Source: Ornithomonoglobus_A sp034090805 (GTDB lineage Bacteria > Bacillota > Clostridia > UBA1381). Taken from it: a stretch of 64,000 nt of DNA. A program made the position numbers and the translations under genes. Where the stretch lies: positions 79,358 to 143,357 of the forward strand of contig JAXDRV010000138.1 of assembly GCA_034090805.1 (NCBI GenBank). The letters run 5' to 3'. A model generated the notes under the pieces. It saw nothing but the letters and a program-made list of their open reading frames with translations, was not told where the DNA came from and did no database searches. This document shows, piece by piece, positions 8,780 through 17,170 of this stretch. Numbering within the stretch: position 1 is the stretch's first letter; each line of letters starts with the position of its first letter.

Positions 8780-9598
8780 ATGAAACTTAACAAAAAGGTT
8801 GCTTGCCTTGCGTTGACTGCGGCTCTTTCGGCTGCATCAGTGTCGGCGTTTGCTGCAACACCGGATTATGATTATCTTATGGTAAAGGCTGAGGAAGCTT
8901 ATCAGCAGGGCATGTATTATGAGTCGAGTGCGCTCCTGGAAAAAGCCAACAGCGTAATATACAACACTCCCCAGTATAAAGCTCTTAAGGCTGCTGTTGA
9001 TTTCCGTATAATGGTTCTCAACTCGCTTCCGGCTGTAAAGGCTCTTCCGCAGGCATTCTCGCTTATCGACAGCTTGATGGCTGAAGGACTTTACTATGAG
9101 TCGGCAGATCTTCTCGGTAATGTAAAGAGCGTTTTTGCAAACGAGATTGCAGCAAGCGCAGAATTTACAAGCAAGATAGGTATGTATGAGATAAGAATCA
9201 ACGAAAAGATAGCTGAATGGGAATTCCGTGATGCTATGAACAAGGCATATTCATACTACTATGACAAGCTGTACTATCAGGCACAAGATGCTCTTGCAAA
9301 TGTACCCGTATCAACACAGGCTCAGAGAAATGAGTTTACAAAGCTTGCTGACAAGGTAGCTTATAAGATTGCTCATATTGCCGCTGATCCTAACGAAGCT
9401 ATCGCTATCTTAAAGCGTGATATGAACATTGCAAAGGATCCTGATTTTGGCTTTGAGGCATCGGCAGTTTATGTAGGCGGCGAGCTGACAGGTTACACAA
9501 TCACGGTTTACAGCAAGAAGGCTTATAACCTCGGTTACGCTTCGACACTGTCGACATATTTTGTAGATGTTGCCGGCGGCTGCACACGTTTATCATAA
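8780..9598 (+). CDS. Secreted protein with three TPR-like repeats, function unknown
   Basis: The 272-residue product starts with a signal peptide (lysine-rich start, hydrophobic core, AFA cleavage motif near residue 25). The mature part contains three spaced, similar segments: YYESSALLEKANSV, YYESADLLGNVKSV and YYQAQDALANVPVS. They resemble short TPR-type helices and recur roughly every 65-105 residues. The C-terminal 60 residues contain a predicted beta-rich segment. I recognise no named family. Strong promoter, AAAGGTGG ribosome binding site and a strong terminator suggest a well-expressed single-gene unit. Confidence 0.85.
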   Translation: MKLNKKVACLALTAALSAASVSAFAATPDYDYLMVKAEEAYQQGMYYESSALLEKANSVIYNTPQYKALKAAVDFRIMVLNSLPAVKALPQAFSLIDSLMAEGLYYESADLLGNVKSVFANEIAASAEFTSKIGMYEIRINEKIAEWEFRDAMNKAYSYYYDKLYYQAQDALANVPVSTQAQRNEFTKLADKVAYKIAHIAADPNEAIAILKRDMNIAKDPDFGFEASAVYVGGELTGYTITVYSKKAYNLGYASTLSTYFVDVAGGCTRLS

Positions 9599-9634
9599 GG
9601 AATATTGAAACCGGGCGCAGAGCGCAGGTTGTCT

Positions 9635-9665
9635 GAAAGGGGCTTTGAGCCCCTTTCTTTTTTTC
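9635..9665 (+). terminator. Intrinsic terminator of the secreted repeat protein gene
   Basis: GAAAGGGGCT pairs with AGCCCCTTTC around TTG, followed by a run of T. Confidence 0.9.
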
Positions 9666-9675
9666 AAATCCTATA

Positions 9676-9811
9676 AATAATTATAATTTTGAAAGAATTT
9701 GTGATGTTTATGATTAAGTTTCGGCGAGTTCTCGAACGAAGTGAGAGATGTCTGAGCAGAAGCTTAATCAGAAATATCTCAAATTCCGGTGGAATTTCGA
9801 ATTTGGCAATT
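9676..9811. repeat. Modular inverted repeat, copy A (module 2 only)
   Basis: The core 9696-9785 is an imperfect palindrome with arms beginning AATTTGTGATG and ending ATATCTCAAATT, enclosing a smaller TCTC...GAGA hairpin. A trace of the family's terminal sequence (GGCAATTAG) remains on the right. The arms match module 2 of the copies at 30281, 38512 and 59148. Confidence 0.75.
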
Positions 9812-9848
9812 AGACGGTGTGTTATTATATGAAAGGAATGTATCTGCA

Positions 9849-10049
9849 ATGAAAATTCATAAAAGACTGTATACATATATTAAAAGTAAAAATATATCCA
9901 TGAGTGAAATATCAAGCGTCAGCGGAATATCCGAAAAAAGGCTCAGACGTATTTTTGCGGAAGAGGAATGTGAAATGGCTCTTGAAGAGTACGTTGCCCT
10001 ATGCAAGGCGGTGGGGGTTCCGATAGATTATTTCACGGTGAAGGTATGA
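9849..10049 (+). CDS. Small XRE-like helix-turn-helix protein
   Basis: The 66-residue product (MKIHKRLYTYI...) is nearly all helix-turn-helix, with ISMSEISSVSGISEKRLRRI as the likely recognition region. The ATG at 9849 follows AAAGGAATG at good spacing; the frame is open upstream only because it runs through the repeat. Such small Cro-like proteins usually bind DNA as dimers. The target is unknown. Confidence 0.7.
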   Translation: MKIHKRLYTYIKSKNISMSEISSVSGISEKRLRRIFAEEECEMALEEYVALCKAVGVPIDYFTVKV

Positions 10050-10082
10050 GGTCTGAATGAAACGGACGTGCGTGGCGGCGTA

Positions 10083-10117
10083 CACGGCTTTGTGCGCCGT
10101 GATGCGGCGTTCTTTTT
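10083..10117 (+). terminator. Terminator of the small XRE gene
   Basis: CACGGC pairs with GCCGTG, with a further GGCG/CGGC pairing around it, followed by TTCTTTTT. Confidence 0.5.
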
Positions 10118-10127
10118 GGGGGTATAG

Positions 10128-10170
10128 AAAAGCCTCGCGGCACTGCATATCGCAATGCTGTGAGGCTTTT
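10128..10170. terminator. Bidirectional terminator between small XRE gene and RpiB-like gene
   Basis: AAAAGCCTCGCGGCA pairs imperfectly with TGCTGTGAGGCTTTT, with A and T runs on the two sides. Confidence 0.75.
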
Positions 10171-10197
10171 ATGGACTGATATAAGGCGATGCCTTAA

Positions 10198-10836
10198 TTA
10201 ATCAACGATTGTTTTTACATACTCGGCAATCTTGTCGCACTTGCAGTTGGGGAAGAATAAATCCTTGAACTGCTTTCCGGCAACGGCTCCCTTAACAAGC
10301 TCAGGATCGAGGTTGGGGAGAATGTCGAGAAGATCTCTGTGGGTAACCTTTTTAACCTCGTTGAGGATTTTAGCGTTTCTCTGTTCGGGAACGGCTCTTT
10401 CCTTGGGATAACCGCCGCCCCATTCTTCAACAAACAGCTTCTCGAATACATACTGAAGATTGAGCTCTGCGCCCCAGCCCCAGCCCTTGGCAAAAGGCAT
10501 GGCGATACAGTTGCCGTTGTTTACCTGTGTGAACTGATAAGCGTCTGTCGGGTCAACAACGTGTCCGCAAAGTACGCCGGGGAATGCGTTGCAGGCAAGG
10601 CAAGCACCCTCGCCGGTGCCGCAGCCCGTGATAACAAGATCAGCTGCGCCCGAATTTAAAAGTATAGCGGCAAGAATACCGATCTGAACATATGTAAGCT
10701 GTTCAGCATCATCTGCCGAATACATACCATAGTTGTCAACTGTGTGACCTAAAGGCTCAACGACCTTTTTAAGTGTTTCAACGATTACGCCATTCTTTGC
10801 AGCCTGGCTGTTTTCGTTAATTAATGCGATTCTCAT
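10198..10836 (-). CDS. RpiB/LacA/LacB family sugar-phosphate isomerase
   Basis: About 212 residues. The N-terminal two thirds match the RpiB/LacAB fold, including the active-site region ITGCGTGEGACLACNAFPG. A C-terminal extension of some 70 residues rich in charged helix is typical of a gut-bacterial subgroup of this family. The ATG at 10836 (MRIALINENSQ) follows AGAGGTAA; longer frames would run into the tRNA terminator. The family isomerises pentose or hexose phosphates; the exact substrate is not deducible here. Confidence 0.85.
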   Translation of the reverse strand: MRIALINENSQAAKNGVIVETLKKVVEPLGHTVDNYGMYSADDAEQLTYVQIGILAAILLNSGAADLVITGCGTGEGACLACNAFPGVLCGHVVDPTDAYQFTQVNNGNCIAMPFAKGWGWGAELNLQYVFEKLFVEEWGGGYPKERAVPEQRNAKILNEVKKVTHRDLLDILPNLDPELVKGAVAGKQFKDLFFPNCKCDKIAEYVKTIVD

Positions 10837-10924
10837 TGGAATTACCTCTTTCTCTTTTATTGTATCTATATTATAGCATAGTTTTTGCATTATGGCAAGT
10901 GTTTTAGTGATTTTCTTTAAAATG

Positions 10925-10956
10925 AAACAGCATCGGCTATATAAACCGATGCTGTT
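10925..10956 (-). terminator. Terminator of tRNA-Gln
   Basis: AACAGCATCGG pairs perfectly with CCGATGCTGTT; on the minus strand it follows the tRNA 3' end directly and is followed by a T-rich stretch. Confidence 0.85.
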
Positions 10957-11029
10957 GGCTGCGGAATCAGGATTCGAACCCGAACAAAATGAGTCAGAGT
11001 CATTCGTGCTACCTTTACACAATTCCGCA
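10956..11029 (-). tRNA. tRNA-Gln (anticodon CUG)
   Basis: The minus strand folds as a cloverleaf: U1-A72 acceptor pair, T arm with GGTTCGAAT, anticodon stem AATGA/TCATT and loop CTCTGAC giving anticodon CUG. Discriminator G73 and U1 are glutamine identity features, and CCA is encoded. It is 74 bases long with CCA. Confidence 0.93.
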
Positions 11030-11050
11030 TCGTTCTTGACGACAGATAAT

Positions 11051-11079
11051 ATATTATCAGAAATTTAACGGTTTGTCAA
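11051..11079 (-). promoter_or_regulatory. tRNA-Gln promoter
   Basis: Minus-strand TTGACA (11074-11079) and TAATAT (11051-11056), 17-base spacer, about 22 bases before the tRNA. Confidence 0.75.
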
Positions 11080-11227
11080 TACTTTTTTTCAAAAAACTTG
11101 ATTTTTTTTTGCTTTTGTGGTAAAATGATAACATCAACGCAAAAATTGACAGAATATCGTATAATTTTACTGTTTTCGTATTTTTGGACAAAGAAAATGC
11201 GGCATGATAAATCATACCGCATATCGT

Positions 11228-11312
11228 TGGTGCGAGGGACCGGACTTGAACCGGCACGGGGTTAACCACACGCCCCTCAAACGTGCGCGTCTGCCTATTC
11301 CGCCACCCTCGC
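11228..11312 (-). tRNA. tRNA-Leu (anticodon GAG)
   Basis: A class II tRNA on the minus strand, 85 bases with encoded CCA. The acceptor GCGAGGG pairs with CCCTCGC, the discriminator is A, a long variable arm is present, and the anticodon loop TTGAGGG gives GAG. Confidence 0.93.
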
Positions 11313-11330
11313 ATCTCAAGGACGTGTTCT

Positions 11331-11359
11331 ATTATACCAGTATTTTTTCGATTTGTCAA
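11331..11359 (-). promoter_or_regulatory. tRNA-Leu(GAG) promoter
   Basis: Minus-strand TTGACA (11354-11359) and TATAAT (11331-11336) with a 17-base spacer. Confidence 0.8.
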
Positions 11360-11430
11360 GAATTAATTTCAAAAAAAATTATATATAATATTATAGGATT
11401 TTAAATAAATTTTTGGGGAGTATGTCAAAT

Positions 11431-12558
11431 ATGAAAAAACAGCTATTGATTTTAACAATAACGGGAGTTCTTGCAGCGTTTCCGATAACCTCGCACGCCA
11501 TGGCGGACAGCGCTTCGGCAGCCTGCGTGATAAACGGAGTGACGGGAGAGATTGTATTTGAAAAAAATGCCCATGAGCGGCGGTCTATGGCAAGTACGAC
11601 AAAAATGATGACGGCGATTGTTGCGCTTGAAAATTCAAATCCCGACGATGTGATAACGGTTTCCGAGGATGCGGCGATACAGGAAGGCTCGTCCGCATAC
11701 ATAGAGCCGGGGCAGCAGATATTCATGAGGGATATGATTTTTGGACTTATGCTTAATTCCGGCAATGATGCCGCATATGCCATAGCCGAGCATATGGCGG
11801 GCAGCCGTGAGGCATTTGCCGATATAATGAACAAATACGCATGGGAAAAGATAGGCGCAGTCGATACGCAGTTCATCAATCCGAGCGGACTTGACGGTGA
11901 GGGACATTATTCAAGTGCCTATGATTTAACACTTATCGCGAAATACGGTCTTAACAATCCGGAGTTTCGGCGGGTGGTGGCAACACGGACAATGACGGCG
12001 CAGCCGATTAACAGTGAGGAGCCGCTGTATTTTTCAAATCATAACAAACTGCTTGATATGTACGAGGGGTGTATAGGCGTGAAAACGGGATACACCTCCA
12101 GCACGGGCAGATGCCTTGTGTCTGCTGCGGAGCGTGACGGAATGTTGTTTATCGCCGCCACTCTCGATGACAATGACGATTGGAACAGCCATATGGAAAT
12201 GCTTGATTATGCCTTTGCGGGACATTATAAAAAAGCTGCCGTATTAAAAAATCAGATTGTAAAAAAGGCTGTTATAGACGGCGAGGTATGCAGGTTTGTG
12301 TATGCAAATGACTTTAACGTTCCGTTACATAATAACAATCGTGTTGAGCTTAAGGTAGTAAACCACATGGAAAACAACCTCGGCCGCCCGATAAATGAAG
12401 GAGAAAAAGTCGGCTGGGCGGAGATATTTTACGGGAACACCGTTGTGGGAACGGTCGATATTCTGTCCGATACGGAAATCCGCGGAATAAGCAATATACG
12501 CTTAAAGAACAGCTTTTTCGGCTCGTTTATAAGAGCGTTTAATATATGGCTTCTGTGA
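11431..12558 (+). CDS. D-alanyl-D-alanine carboxypeptidase (DacF/PBP5-like, peptidase S11)
   Basis: This secreted low-molecular-weight penicillin-binding protein trims the terminal D-alanine from peptidoglycan stem peptides. After a signal peptide, the three active-site motifs are visible: STTK (SMASTTKMMTAIVAL), SGN (LMLNSGNDAAYAIAE) and KTG (GVKTGYTSSTGRCL). A C-terminal PBP5_C-like beta domain and an amphipathic tail complete about 375 residues. The ATG at 11431 (MKKQLL) is preferred because GGGGAG lies 10 bases upstream; a closer ATG at 11422 leaves one base of spacing. Confidence 0.92.
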   Translation: MKKQLLILTITGVLAAFPITSHAMADSASAACVINGVTGEIVFEKNAHERRSMASTTKMMTAIVALENSNPDDVITVSEDAAIQEGSSAYIEPGQQIFMRDMIFGLMLNSGNDAAYAIAEHMAGSREAFADIMNKYAWEKIGAVDTQFINPSGLDGEGHYSSAYDLTLIAKYGLNNPEFRRVVATRTMTAQPINSEEPLYFSNHNKLLDMYEGCIGVKTGYTSSTGRCLVSAAERDGMLFIAATLDDNDDWNSHMEMLDYAFAGHYKKAAVLKNQIVKKAVIDGEVCRFVYANDFNVPLHNNNRVELKVVNHMENNLGRPINEGEKVGWAEIFYGNTVVGTVDILSDTEIRGISNIRLKNSFFGSFIRAFNIWLL

Positions 12559-12684
12559 TGAAGCGAAGGGGTGGAAGGCTGTCATAAACAATATCCTTTA
12601 CGTGCTCAGGTGCGGCACTGCCGGAACAGCATTTTCGGATAATTTCCTCAACAAATTTGAAGCACAAAAAATAATTAATATCCA

Positions 12685-12713
12685 TTGACTAAAAGTAATA
12701 GGTGTGGTATAAT
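12685..12713 (+). promoter_or_regulatory. Promoter of the 38-residue peptide gene
   Basis: TTGACT (12685-12690), 17 bases, TATAAT (12708-12713), placed 24 bases before the ATG at 12737. It may also drive rluB. Confidence 0.8.
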
Positions 12714-12736
12714 AATACAAAACAGGGAGGCTTGAT

Positions 12737-12853
12737 ATGAAAAAGAAAATTGCTGTTATTTTGAGCTCGGCCTTGTGTTTTGCAGCCGTATCAGCAAACG
12801 GCATGGAGATATTTGAGGGAACCTGTTCAAACGGCAGGCTTAACAGATTCTAA
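12737..12853 (+). CDS. 38-residue peptide with signal sequence, unknown
   Basis: A 38-codon frame starts MKKKIAVILSSALCFAAVSA, a clear secretion signal with possible cleavage after VSA, leaving an 18-residue mature part (begins NGMEIFEGTC) with a single cysteine. It has its own consensus promoter and a GGGAGG ribosome binding site. It could be a genuine small secreted peptide or the stump of a longer secreted protein whose 3' part was lost; the following 26 bases before rluB show no continuation. I recognise no family. Confidence 0.55.
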   Translation: MKKKIAVILSSALCFAAVSANGMEIFEGTCSNGRLNRF

Positions 12854-12879
12854 GCGGATACGGCGGAAAGGATATATTA

Positions 12880-13605
12880 ATGGGAGAAACAGTACGTCTG
12901 CAAAAGTATATTGCAATGAGCGGCGCAGCATCAAGACGGGCGGCGGAGGCGCTTATAGACGAAGGCAGAGTAAAGGTAAACGGCAGCACCGTAACGGAGC
13001 AGGGTGTAAAGGTTGAAATCGGAGCAGATAAGGTAAGCCTTGACGGCGAGGAGCTTAAGGTCAAAAATAAGCACTATTATATCATGCTCAACAAGCCTGT
13101 GGGATATGTCACGACGGTGAACGATCAGTTTGACCGCCCTACGGTGATAGACCTTGTCAGGACGGATTTGAAGGACGTAAGGCTTTTCCCTGTCGGCAGG
13201 CTCGACTACGATACGGAGGGTCTGCTGCTGCTCACAAATGACGGTGATTTTGCGTATCATGTCACGCACCCGAAATTCAATACCGACAAGACATATATCG
13301 CAAAGCTCAAGGGCGGCATAACGATAAAAGGCATAAACCGTCTTAAAAACGGAGTTAAGATAGACGATTATACAACAGCGCCGGCAGAGGTGTCGATAAA
13401 GGACGCAGTCGACGGATATGTGTTTGCGGAAATAACGATTCACGAGGGCAAAAACCGCCAGGTGCGGCGTATGTTTGAGGCTGTCGGTTCAAAGGTGACT
13501 GCACTTCAGCGGATAAAAATCGGCACGGTGGAGCTTGGTAATCTGCCGCTCGGTAGATGGCGTCATTTAACCTCTCACGAGGTCAATTATTTGATGAATA
13601 AATAA
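12880..13605 (+). CDS. rluB: Ribosomal large subunit pseudouridine synthase B (RsuA/RluB family)
   Basis: The 241-residue enzyme has an N-terminal S4 RNA-binding domain (VRLQKYIAMSGAASRRAAE) and a RsuA-type catalytic domain with the active-site aspartate in GRLDYDTEGLLLLTNDG. It would isomerise a uridine in 23S rRNA helix 90-93; RsuA-like 16S specificity cannot be excluded from sequence alone. GGAAAGG precedes the start, and the LUD gene follows by 19 bases. Confidence 0.9.
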   Translation: MGETVRLQKYIAMSGAASRRAAEALIDEGRVKVNGSTVTEQGVKVEIGADKVSLDGEELKVKNKHYYIMLNKPVGYVTTVNDQFDRPTVIDLVRTDLKDVRLFPVGRLDYDTEGLLLLTNDGDFAYHVTHPKFNTDKTYIAKLKGGITIKGINRLKNGVKIDDYTTAPAEVSIKDAVDGYVFAEITIHEGKNRQVRRMFEAVGSKVTALQRIKIGTVELGNLPLGRWRHLTSHEVNYLMNK

Positions 13606-13624
13606 AAGGAAGGAATGAATATAA

Positions 13625-14269
13625 ATGGACGCAGTACAGAAATGGAAAAACGAATTAAAAATTAAGGAGCTTATCGAGGTTCTGAAAAAGCGTGATTTTA
13701 ACGCAGTTATGGCAGAGGACAAGGAGGACGCAAAGAGAATTGTGATGGATATGATTCCCGAAGGCTCGGTTATTGCGGTAGGCGGCAGCGTTACCCTTAA
13801 CGAAACGGGAATACTCGATGAAATAAGAAGTGACAAATATAAGTTTATTGACCGCTATAACGTTGCGTCATACGAGGAAATGCTCGACAAATACAGAGAG
13901 GGATATTATGCGGACGTGTTTGTGTCCAGCACGAATGCGGTAACGATGGGAGGTCAGCTTGTTAATATCGACTGTACAGGCAACAGAACGAGCCAGATTG
14001 TGTTCGGACCGAAAAAGGTAATTATCGTTGCGGGCGTGAACAAGATTGTTGAAACAGTCGAGGAGGGCATGAAGCGTGCAAAGTCGATTGCTCCGATGAA
14101 CGCAAGACGCATATCTCACAAGACTCCATGCGCAACGGATACAAGCTGCAAATGTACGGAATGCTCCGTTCAGGCGAGAATGTGCAACGTAACAAGCATA
14201 GTTGACGGCTGTCACTATTTCCCGCAGAGAATAAATATAGTTCTCGTTCCGGAAAATCTCGGATATTAA
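13625..14269 (+). CDS. LUD-domain protein (lactate-utilisation-like)
   Basis: This 214-residue protein matches the LUD domain (LutC/YkgG-like), with AVGGSVTLNETGI near residue 47 and FVSSTNAVTMGGQLVN near 103. The C-terminus is cysteine-rich (TPCATDTSCKCTEC), which could hold metal or a cluster. Stand-alone LUD proteins are common in Clostridia and their role is not established. The LutA and LutB partners are absent here, so a lactate role is not supported by context. Confidence 0.8.
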   Translation: MDAVQKWKNELKIKELIEVLKKRDFNAVMAEDKEDAKRIVMDMIPEGSVIAVGGSVTLNETGILDEIRSDKYKFIDRYNVASYEEMLDKYREGYYADVFVSSTNAVTMGGQLVNIDCTGNRTSQIVFGPKKVIIVAGVNKIVETVEEGMKRAKSIAPMNARRISHKTPCATDTSCKCTECSVQARMCNVTSIVDGCHYFPQRINIVLVPENLGY

Positions 14270-14307
14270 TTTAGAATACATAACACAGGAAAGGATCAGC
14301 CTTATCA

Positions 14308-15450
14308 ATGAAAAGCTTTGACATAAAAACAAAAATATATTTCGGACAAAATTCTCTTGACAGACTTGCGGATTTGCCGTATAAAAAAGCACTTATAATA
14401 ACAGACCCGTTCGTTGCAAAGAGCGGAATGCTGCAAATGATTACATACAGACTCCAGGACGGATATACGGAATTTGAAATTTTTTCGGACGTTGTTCCCG
14501 ATCCTCCGATTGAGAAAATCTCGGTAGGAGTCAAAAAGCTGCTTGAATATGCTCCCGACTGCGTAATCGCAATCGGCGGCGGAAGCGCAATCGACAGCGC
14601 AAAGGCAATACGTGAGTTTGCGGCAAGAGGCGGCGGAGGTGAAACTGCTCTTATCGCAATCCCGACAACATCAGGTACGGGAAGTGAGGTAACGAGCTTT
14701 GCGGTCGTTTCCGATCCGGCAAATGACACAAAGTATCCGCTTGTATCTGATTCAATGCTCCCGACAGAGGCGATTCTTGATGCCGATTTGGTAAAAAGCG
14801 TTCCGGCGGCGGTAACGGCAGATACCGGAATGGACGTGCTTACTCATGCGATTGAGGCATATGTCAGCATAAACAACAACGAATTCAGTGCCGCTCTTGC
14901 GGAAAAGTCGATTGAAATCTGCGGAACGTTTTTGCTGAGGTCGTATCTTGACAATAACGATACTCACGCACGGCAGAAGATGCACGTTGCGTCGTGCCTT
15001 GCCGGGCTTGCATTCAACAGCGCATCACTCGGACTTAACCACGGTGCGGCTCATGCTCTCGGAGCGAAATTCCATATTCCGCACGGACGTGCAAACGCAA
15101 TGCTGCTGCCGCATATAATCGAGTACAATTCGGGTATAAACCGCCATTCAAAGAGCAAAAAGGAATACCCGCCCTGCGTGCGTAAATATGTGAACATAGC
15201 AAAGCTTCTCGGTGTTAATAACTTTAACGAAATAACAACTGTTCGTGCGCTGGTGAGCTGGATACAGTTCATGCTTAAGGAGATGAACGTGCCGCTGTCC
15301 GTTTCACAGTGCGGAGTGGACAGAACGGAGTATTTTAACGCCATAGATTCAATGGCGGAAAAGGCTCTTGCCGACGCTTGCACGGCAACAAATCCGAGAG
15401 TTCCGACCAAGGACGAGATCGTTCAGATTTTTGAGCATCTGTATGAGTAA
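14308..15450 (+). CDS. Iron-containing alcohol dehydrogenase
   Basis: A 380-residue group III alcohol dehydrogenase. The NAD-binding GGGSAIDSAKAIR, the substrate loop TTSGTGSEVTSFAV and the iron-binding segment with GLNHGAAHALGAKFHIPHG are intact, the latter supplying histidine ligands. It resembles 1-propanol or butanol dehydrogenases (PduQ/AdhE C-terminal type). It reduces aldehydes to alcohols to regenerate NAD(P)+ in fermentation. The 38-base gap from the LUD gene suggests co-transcription. Substrate is not determined by sequence. Confidence 0.9.
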   Translation: MKSFDIKTKIYFGQNSLDRLADLPYKKALIITDPFVAKSGMLQMITYRLQDGYTEFEIFSDVVPDPPIEKISVGVKKLLEYAPDCVIAIGGGSAIDSAKAIREFAARGGGGETALIAIPTTSGTGSEVTSFAVVSDPANDTKYPLVSDSMLPTEAILDADLVKSVPAAVTADTGMDVLTHAIEAYVSINNNEFSAALAEKSIEICGTFLLRSYLDNNDTHARQKMHVASCLAGLAFNSASLGLNHGAAHALGAKFHIPHGRANAMLLPHIIEYNSGINRHSKSKKEYPPCVRKYVNIAKLLGVNNFNEITTVRALVSWIQFMLKEMNVPLSVSQCGVDRTEYFNAIDSMAEKALADACTATNPRVPTKDEIVQIFEHLYE

Positions 15451-15531
15451 CCGCTTTTGAAATGTTGTATAGCTTTTGATGTGGTAATTTGTGAAAAGTA
15501 CATAAACAATAAATAATTTTCAAAAATACTA

Positions 15532-15561
15532 TTGACATTTCTTACATGAAAGGTGTATAAT
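15532..15561 (+). promoter_or_regulatory. leu operon leader promoter
   Basis: TTGACA (15532-15537) and TATAAT (15556-15561) with an 18-base spacer, about 330 bases before leuC. Confidence 0.75.
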
Positions 15562-15580
15562 ACAAACGGAATGTGAAAAT

Positions 15581-15691
15581 ATGTTCCGTAATCAATCATC
15601 AGGGGCGGTACTCCTTGGGAAGAGAAGGAGTGCCGGCCCGTTTCCTTTTTTATGGGGAGATAAAAAAATACTTGCAATAATTGAGAATTAG
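15581..15691 (+). other. Possible 36-codon leader frame over the terminator
   Basis: An ATG 20 bases after the -10 opens a 36-codon frame containing GTA-CTC-CTT (Val-Leu-Leu) exactly in the terminator stem. There is no strong ribosome binding site. It would suit a leucine attenuator peptide, but only two adjacent leucine codons occur and chance cannot be excluded. Confidence 0.3.
15602..15651 (+). terminator. Terminator/attenuator in the leuCDB leader
   Basis: GGGGCGGTACTCCTT pairs with AAGGAGTGCCGGCCC, followed by a T-rich run. It starts 40 bases after the promoter and would stop transcription well before leuC. No T-box signature was seen. Confidence 0.75.
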
Positions 15692-15721
15692 TAGTATAAT
15701 AATTTAGTAATAAATATAATT

Positions 15722-15861
15722 AGGCAATTGTAAAATTTCGGTTTGGGATTTGAGAGTATTTTTGATTTTATTCGTACTCAAACATCCCTTGCGGTAACTC
15801 GTCCGAACAAACTCAAAAACACTCTCAAATTCCGAGGGAAACTCGAGTTTTGCAATCGTCT
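15722..15861. repeat. Modular inverted repeat, copy B (module 1)
   Basis: Ends are AGGCAATTGTAAAA and TTTTGCAATCGTCT, which are imperfect inverted repeats. Inside, TTTGAGAGTATTTTTGA pairs with TCAAAAACACTCTCAAA. The centre carries TCAAACATCCCTTGCGG, shared with copies C, D and E. It lies in the leuC leader. Confidence 0.9.
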
Positions 15862-15889
15862 GAATAAATATAATATGAGGTGAAAAAGC

Positions 15890-17152
15890 ATGGCTATGAC
15901 AATGACACAGAAGATTCTTGCCCGCGCGGCGGGACTTCCGTCCGTTAAGGCGGGGGATCTGATAATGGCGGATCTGAATCTTGTGCTGGGAAATGATATT
16001 ACAACGCCTGTTGCAATCAATGAATTTGATAAGATAGGTACGGAGTCTGTATTCGACAAGACTAAGATTGCGCTTGTGCCTGACCATTTTACTCCGAATA
16101 AGGATATTAAATCGGCACAGCAGGCGCTTAAGGTTCGTAATTTTGCAAAGGATATGGACATACTTAACTATTTTGAGGTAGGCGAAGTGGGTATTGAGCA
16201 CGCACTGCTGCCCGAAAAAGGACTTGTGGTTGCGGGTGACGTTGTTATAGGCGCCGATTCGCATACGTGTACCTACGGTGCTTTGGGAGCGTTCTCGACC
16301 GGCGTAGGCTCGACAGACATGGCGGCGGGCATGGCAACCGGTAAGGCGTGGTTCAAGGTTCCGGAGGCAATTAAGTTCAATCTTACGGGAAAGCTTAACG
16401 ATTATGTAAGCGGAAAGGATCTTATTTTACATATAATCGGAATGATAGGCGTTGACGGTGCGTTGTATAAGTCAATGGAATTTACGGGCGAGGGAATGCA
16501 CACACTCACGATGGATGACCGTTTCACAATCGCAAACATGGCGATAGAGGCAGGCGCAAAGAACGGTATATTTGAGGTTGACGAGCTGACCGAGGAATAC
16601 ATGAAGGGACATTCCGACAGAGAGTACACTGTATTTAAGGCAGACGATGATGCGGAGTATTCGCAGGTTATCGATATTGACCTTTCAAAGGTTCCGCATA
16701 CCGTTGCGTTCCCGCATCTGCCGGAGAATGCAAGAACACCCGAAAACTGGGGCGAGGTTGAGATTGACCAGGTTGTTATCGGTTCGTGCACAAACGGACG
16801 TATTTCGGATTTGAGAAATGCCGCAAGGGTATTAAAGGGCAGACACGTAAAGAAGGGGATACGTGCTATTGTGTTCCCTGCAACGCAGAGAGTTTATCTT
16901 GAAGCGTTAAAGGACGGCACGCTTTCAACGCTTGTTGAGGCAGGCTGCGTAATATCTGCGCCGACGTGCGGACCGTGTTTGGGCGGTCACATGGGTATTC
17001 TTGCCGAGGGTGAGAGGTGCGTGTCGACAACGAACAGAAACTTCATCGGACGTATGGGACACGTGGACAGTGAGGTTTATCTCGCAAGCCCTGAGGTTGC
17101 GGCGGCGAGCGCAGTAATGGGCAGAATAGCAATTCCAGAGGAATTGGCGTAA
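15890..17152 (+). CDS. leuC: 3-isopropylmalate dehydratase large subunit
   Basis: The 420-residue aconitase-family large subunit is of the shorter LeuC2/HacA-like type. Cluster-ligand cysteines appear in [13 protein letters not shown] and [14 protein letters not shown], and [13 protein letters not shown] is the conserved substrate segment. With LeuD it isomerises 2- to 3-isopropylmalate. It is first of leuC-leuD-leuB; leuA is not in the window. It is preceded by a long leader with promoter, terminator and repeat. Confidence 0.95.
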   Translation: MAMTMTQKILARAAGLPSVKAGDLIMADLNLVLGNDITTPVAINEFDKIGTESVFDKTKIALVPDHFTPNKDIKSAQQALKVRNFAKDMDILNYFEVGEVGIEHALLPEKGLVVAGDVVIGADSHTCTYGALGAFSTGVGSTDMAAGMATGKAWFKVPEAIKFNLTGKLNDYVSGKDLILHIIGMIGVDGALYKSMEFTGEGMHTLTMDDRFTIANMAIEAGAKNGIFEVDELTEEYMKGHSDREYTVFKADDDAEYSQVIDIDLSKVPHTVAFPHLPENARTPENWGEVEIDQVVIGSCTNGRISDLRNAARVLKGRHVKKGIRAIVFPATQRVYLEALKDGTLSTLVEAGCVISAPTCGPCLGGHMGILAEGERCVSTTNRNFIGRMGHVDSEVYLASPEVAAASAVMGRIAIPEELA

Positions 17153-17170
17153 ATATCAGGAGGTACAGCG

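Noticed and set aside
9664..9876. Minus-strand open frame across repeat copy A, resembling the translation of 59150-59422
   Set aside because: Again a by-product of the repeat's module 2, without start signals.
15532..15889. T-box riboswitch before leuC
   Set aside because: No T-box core sequence or specifier stem was found; the leader is too short before its terminator.
15704..16264. Long minus-strand open frame across repeat copy B, with similar peptides at 24054-24305
   Set aside because: The shared peptide comes from translating the inverted repeat; the frame runs antisense through leuC and has no ribosome binding site.
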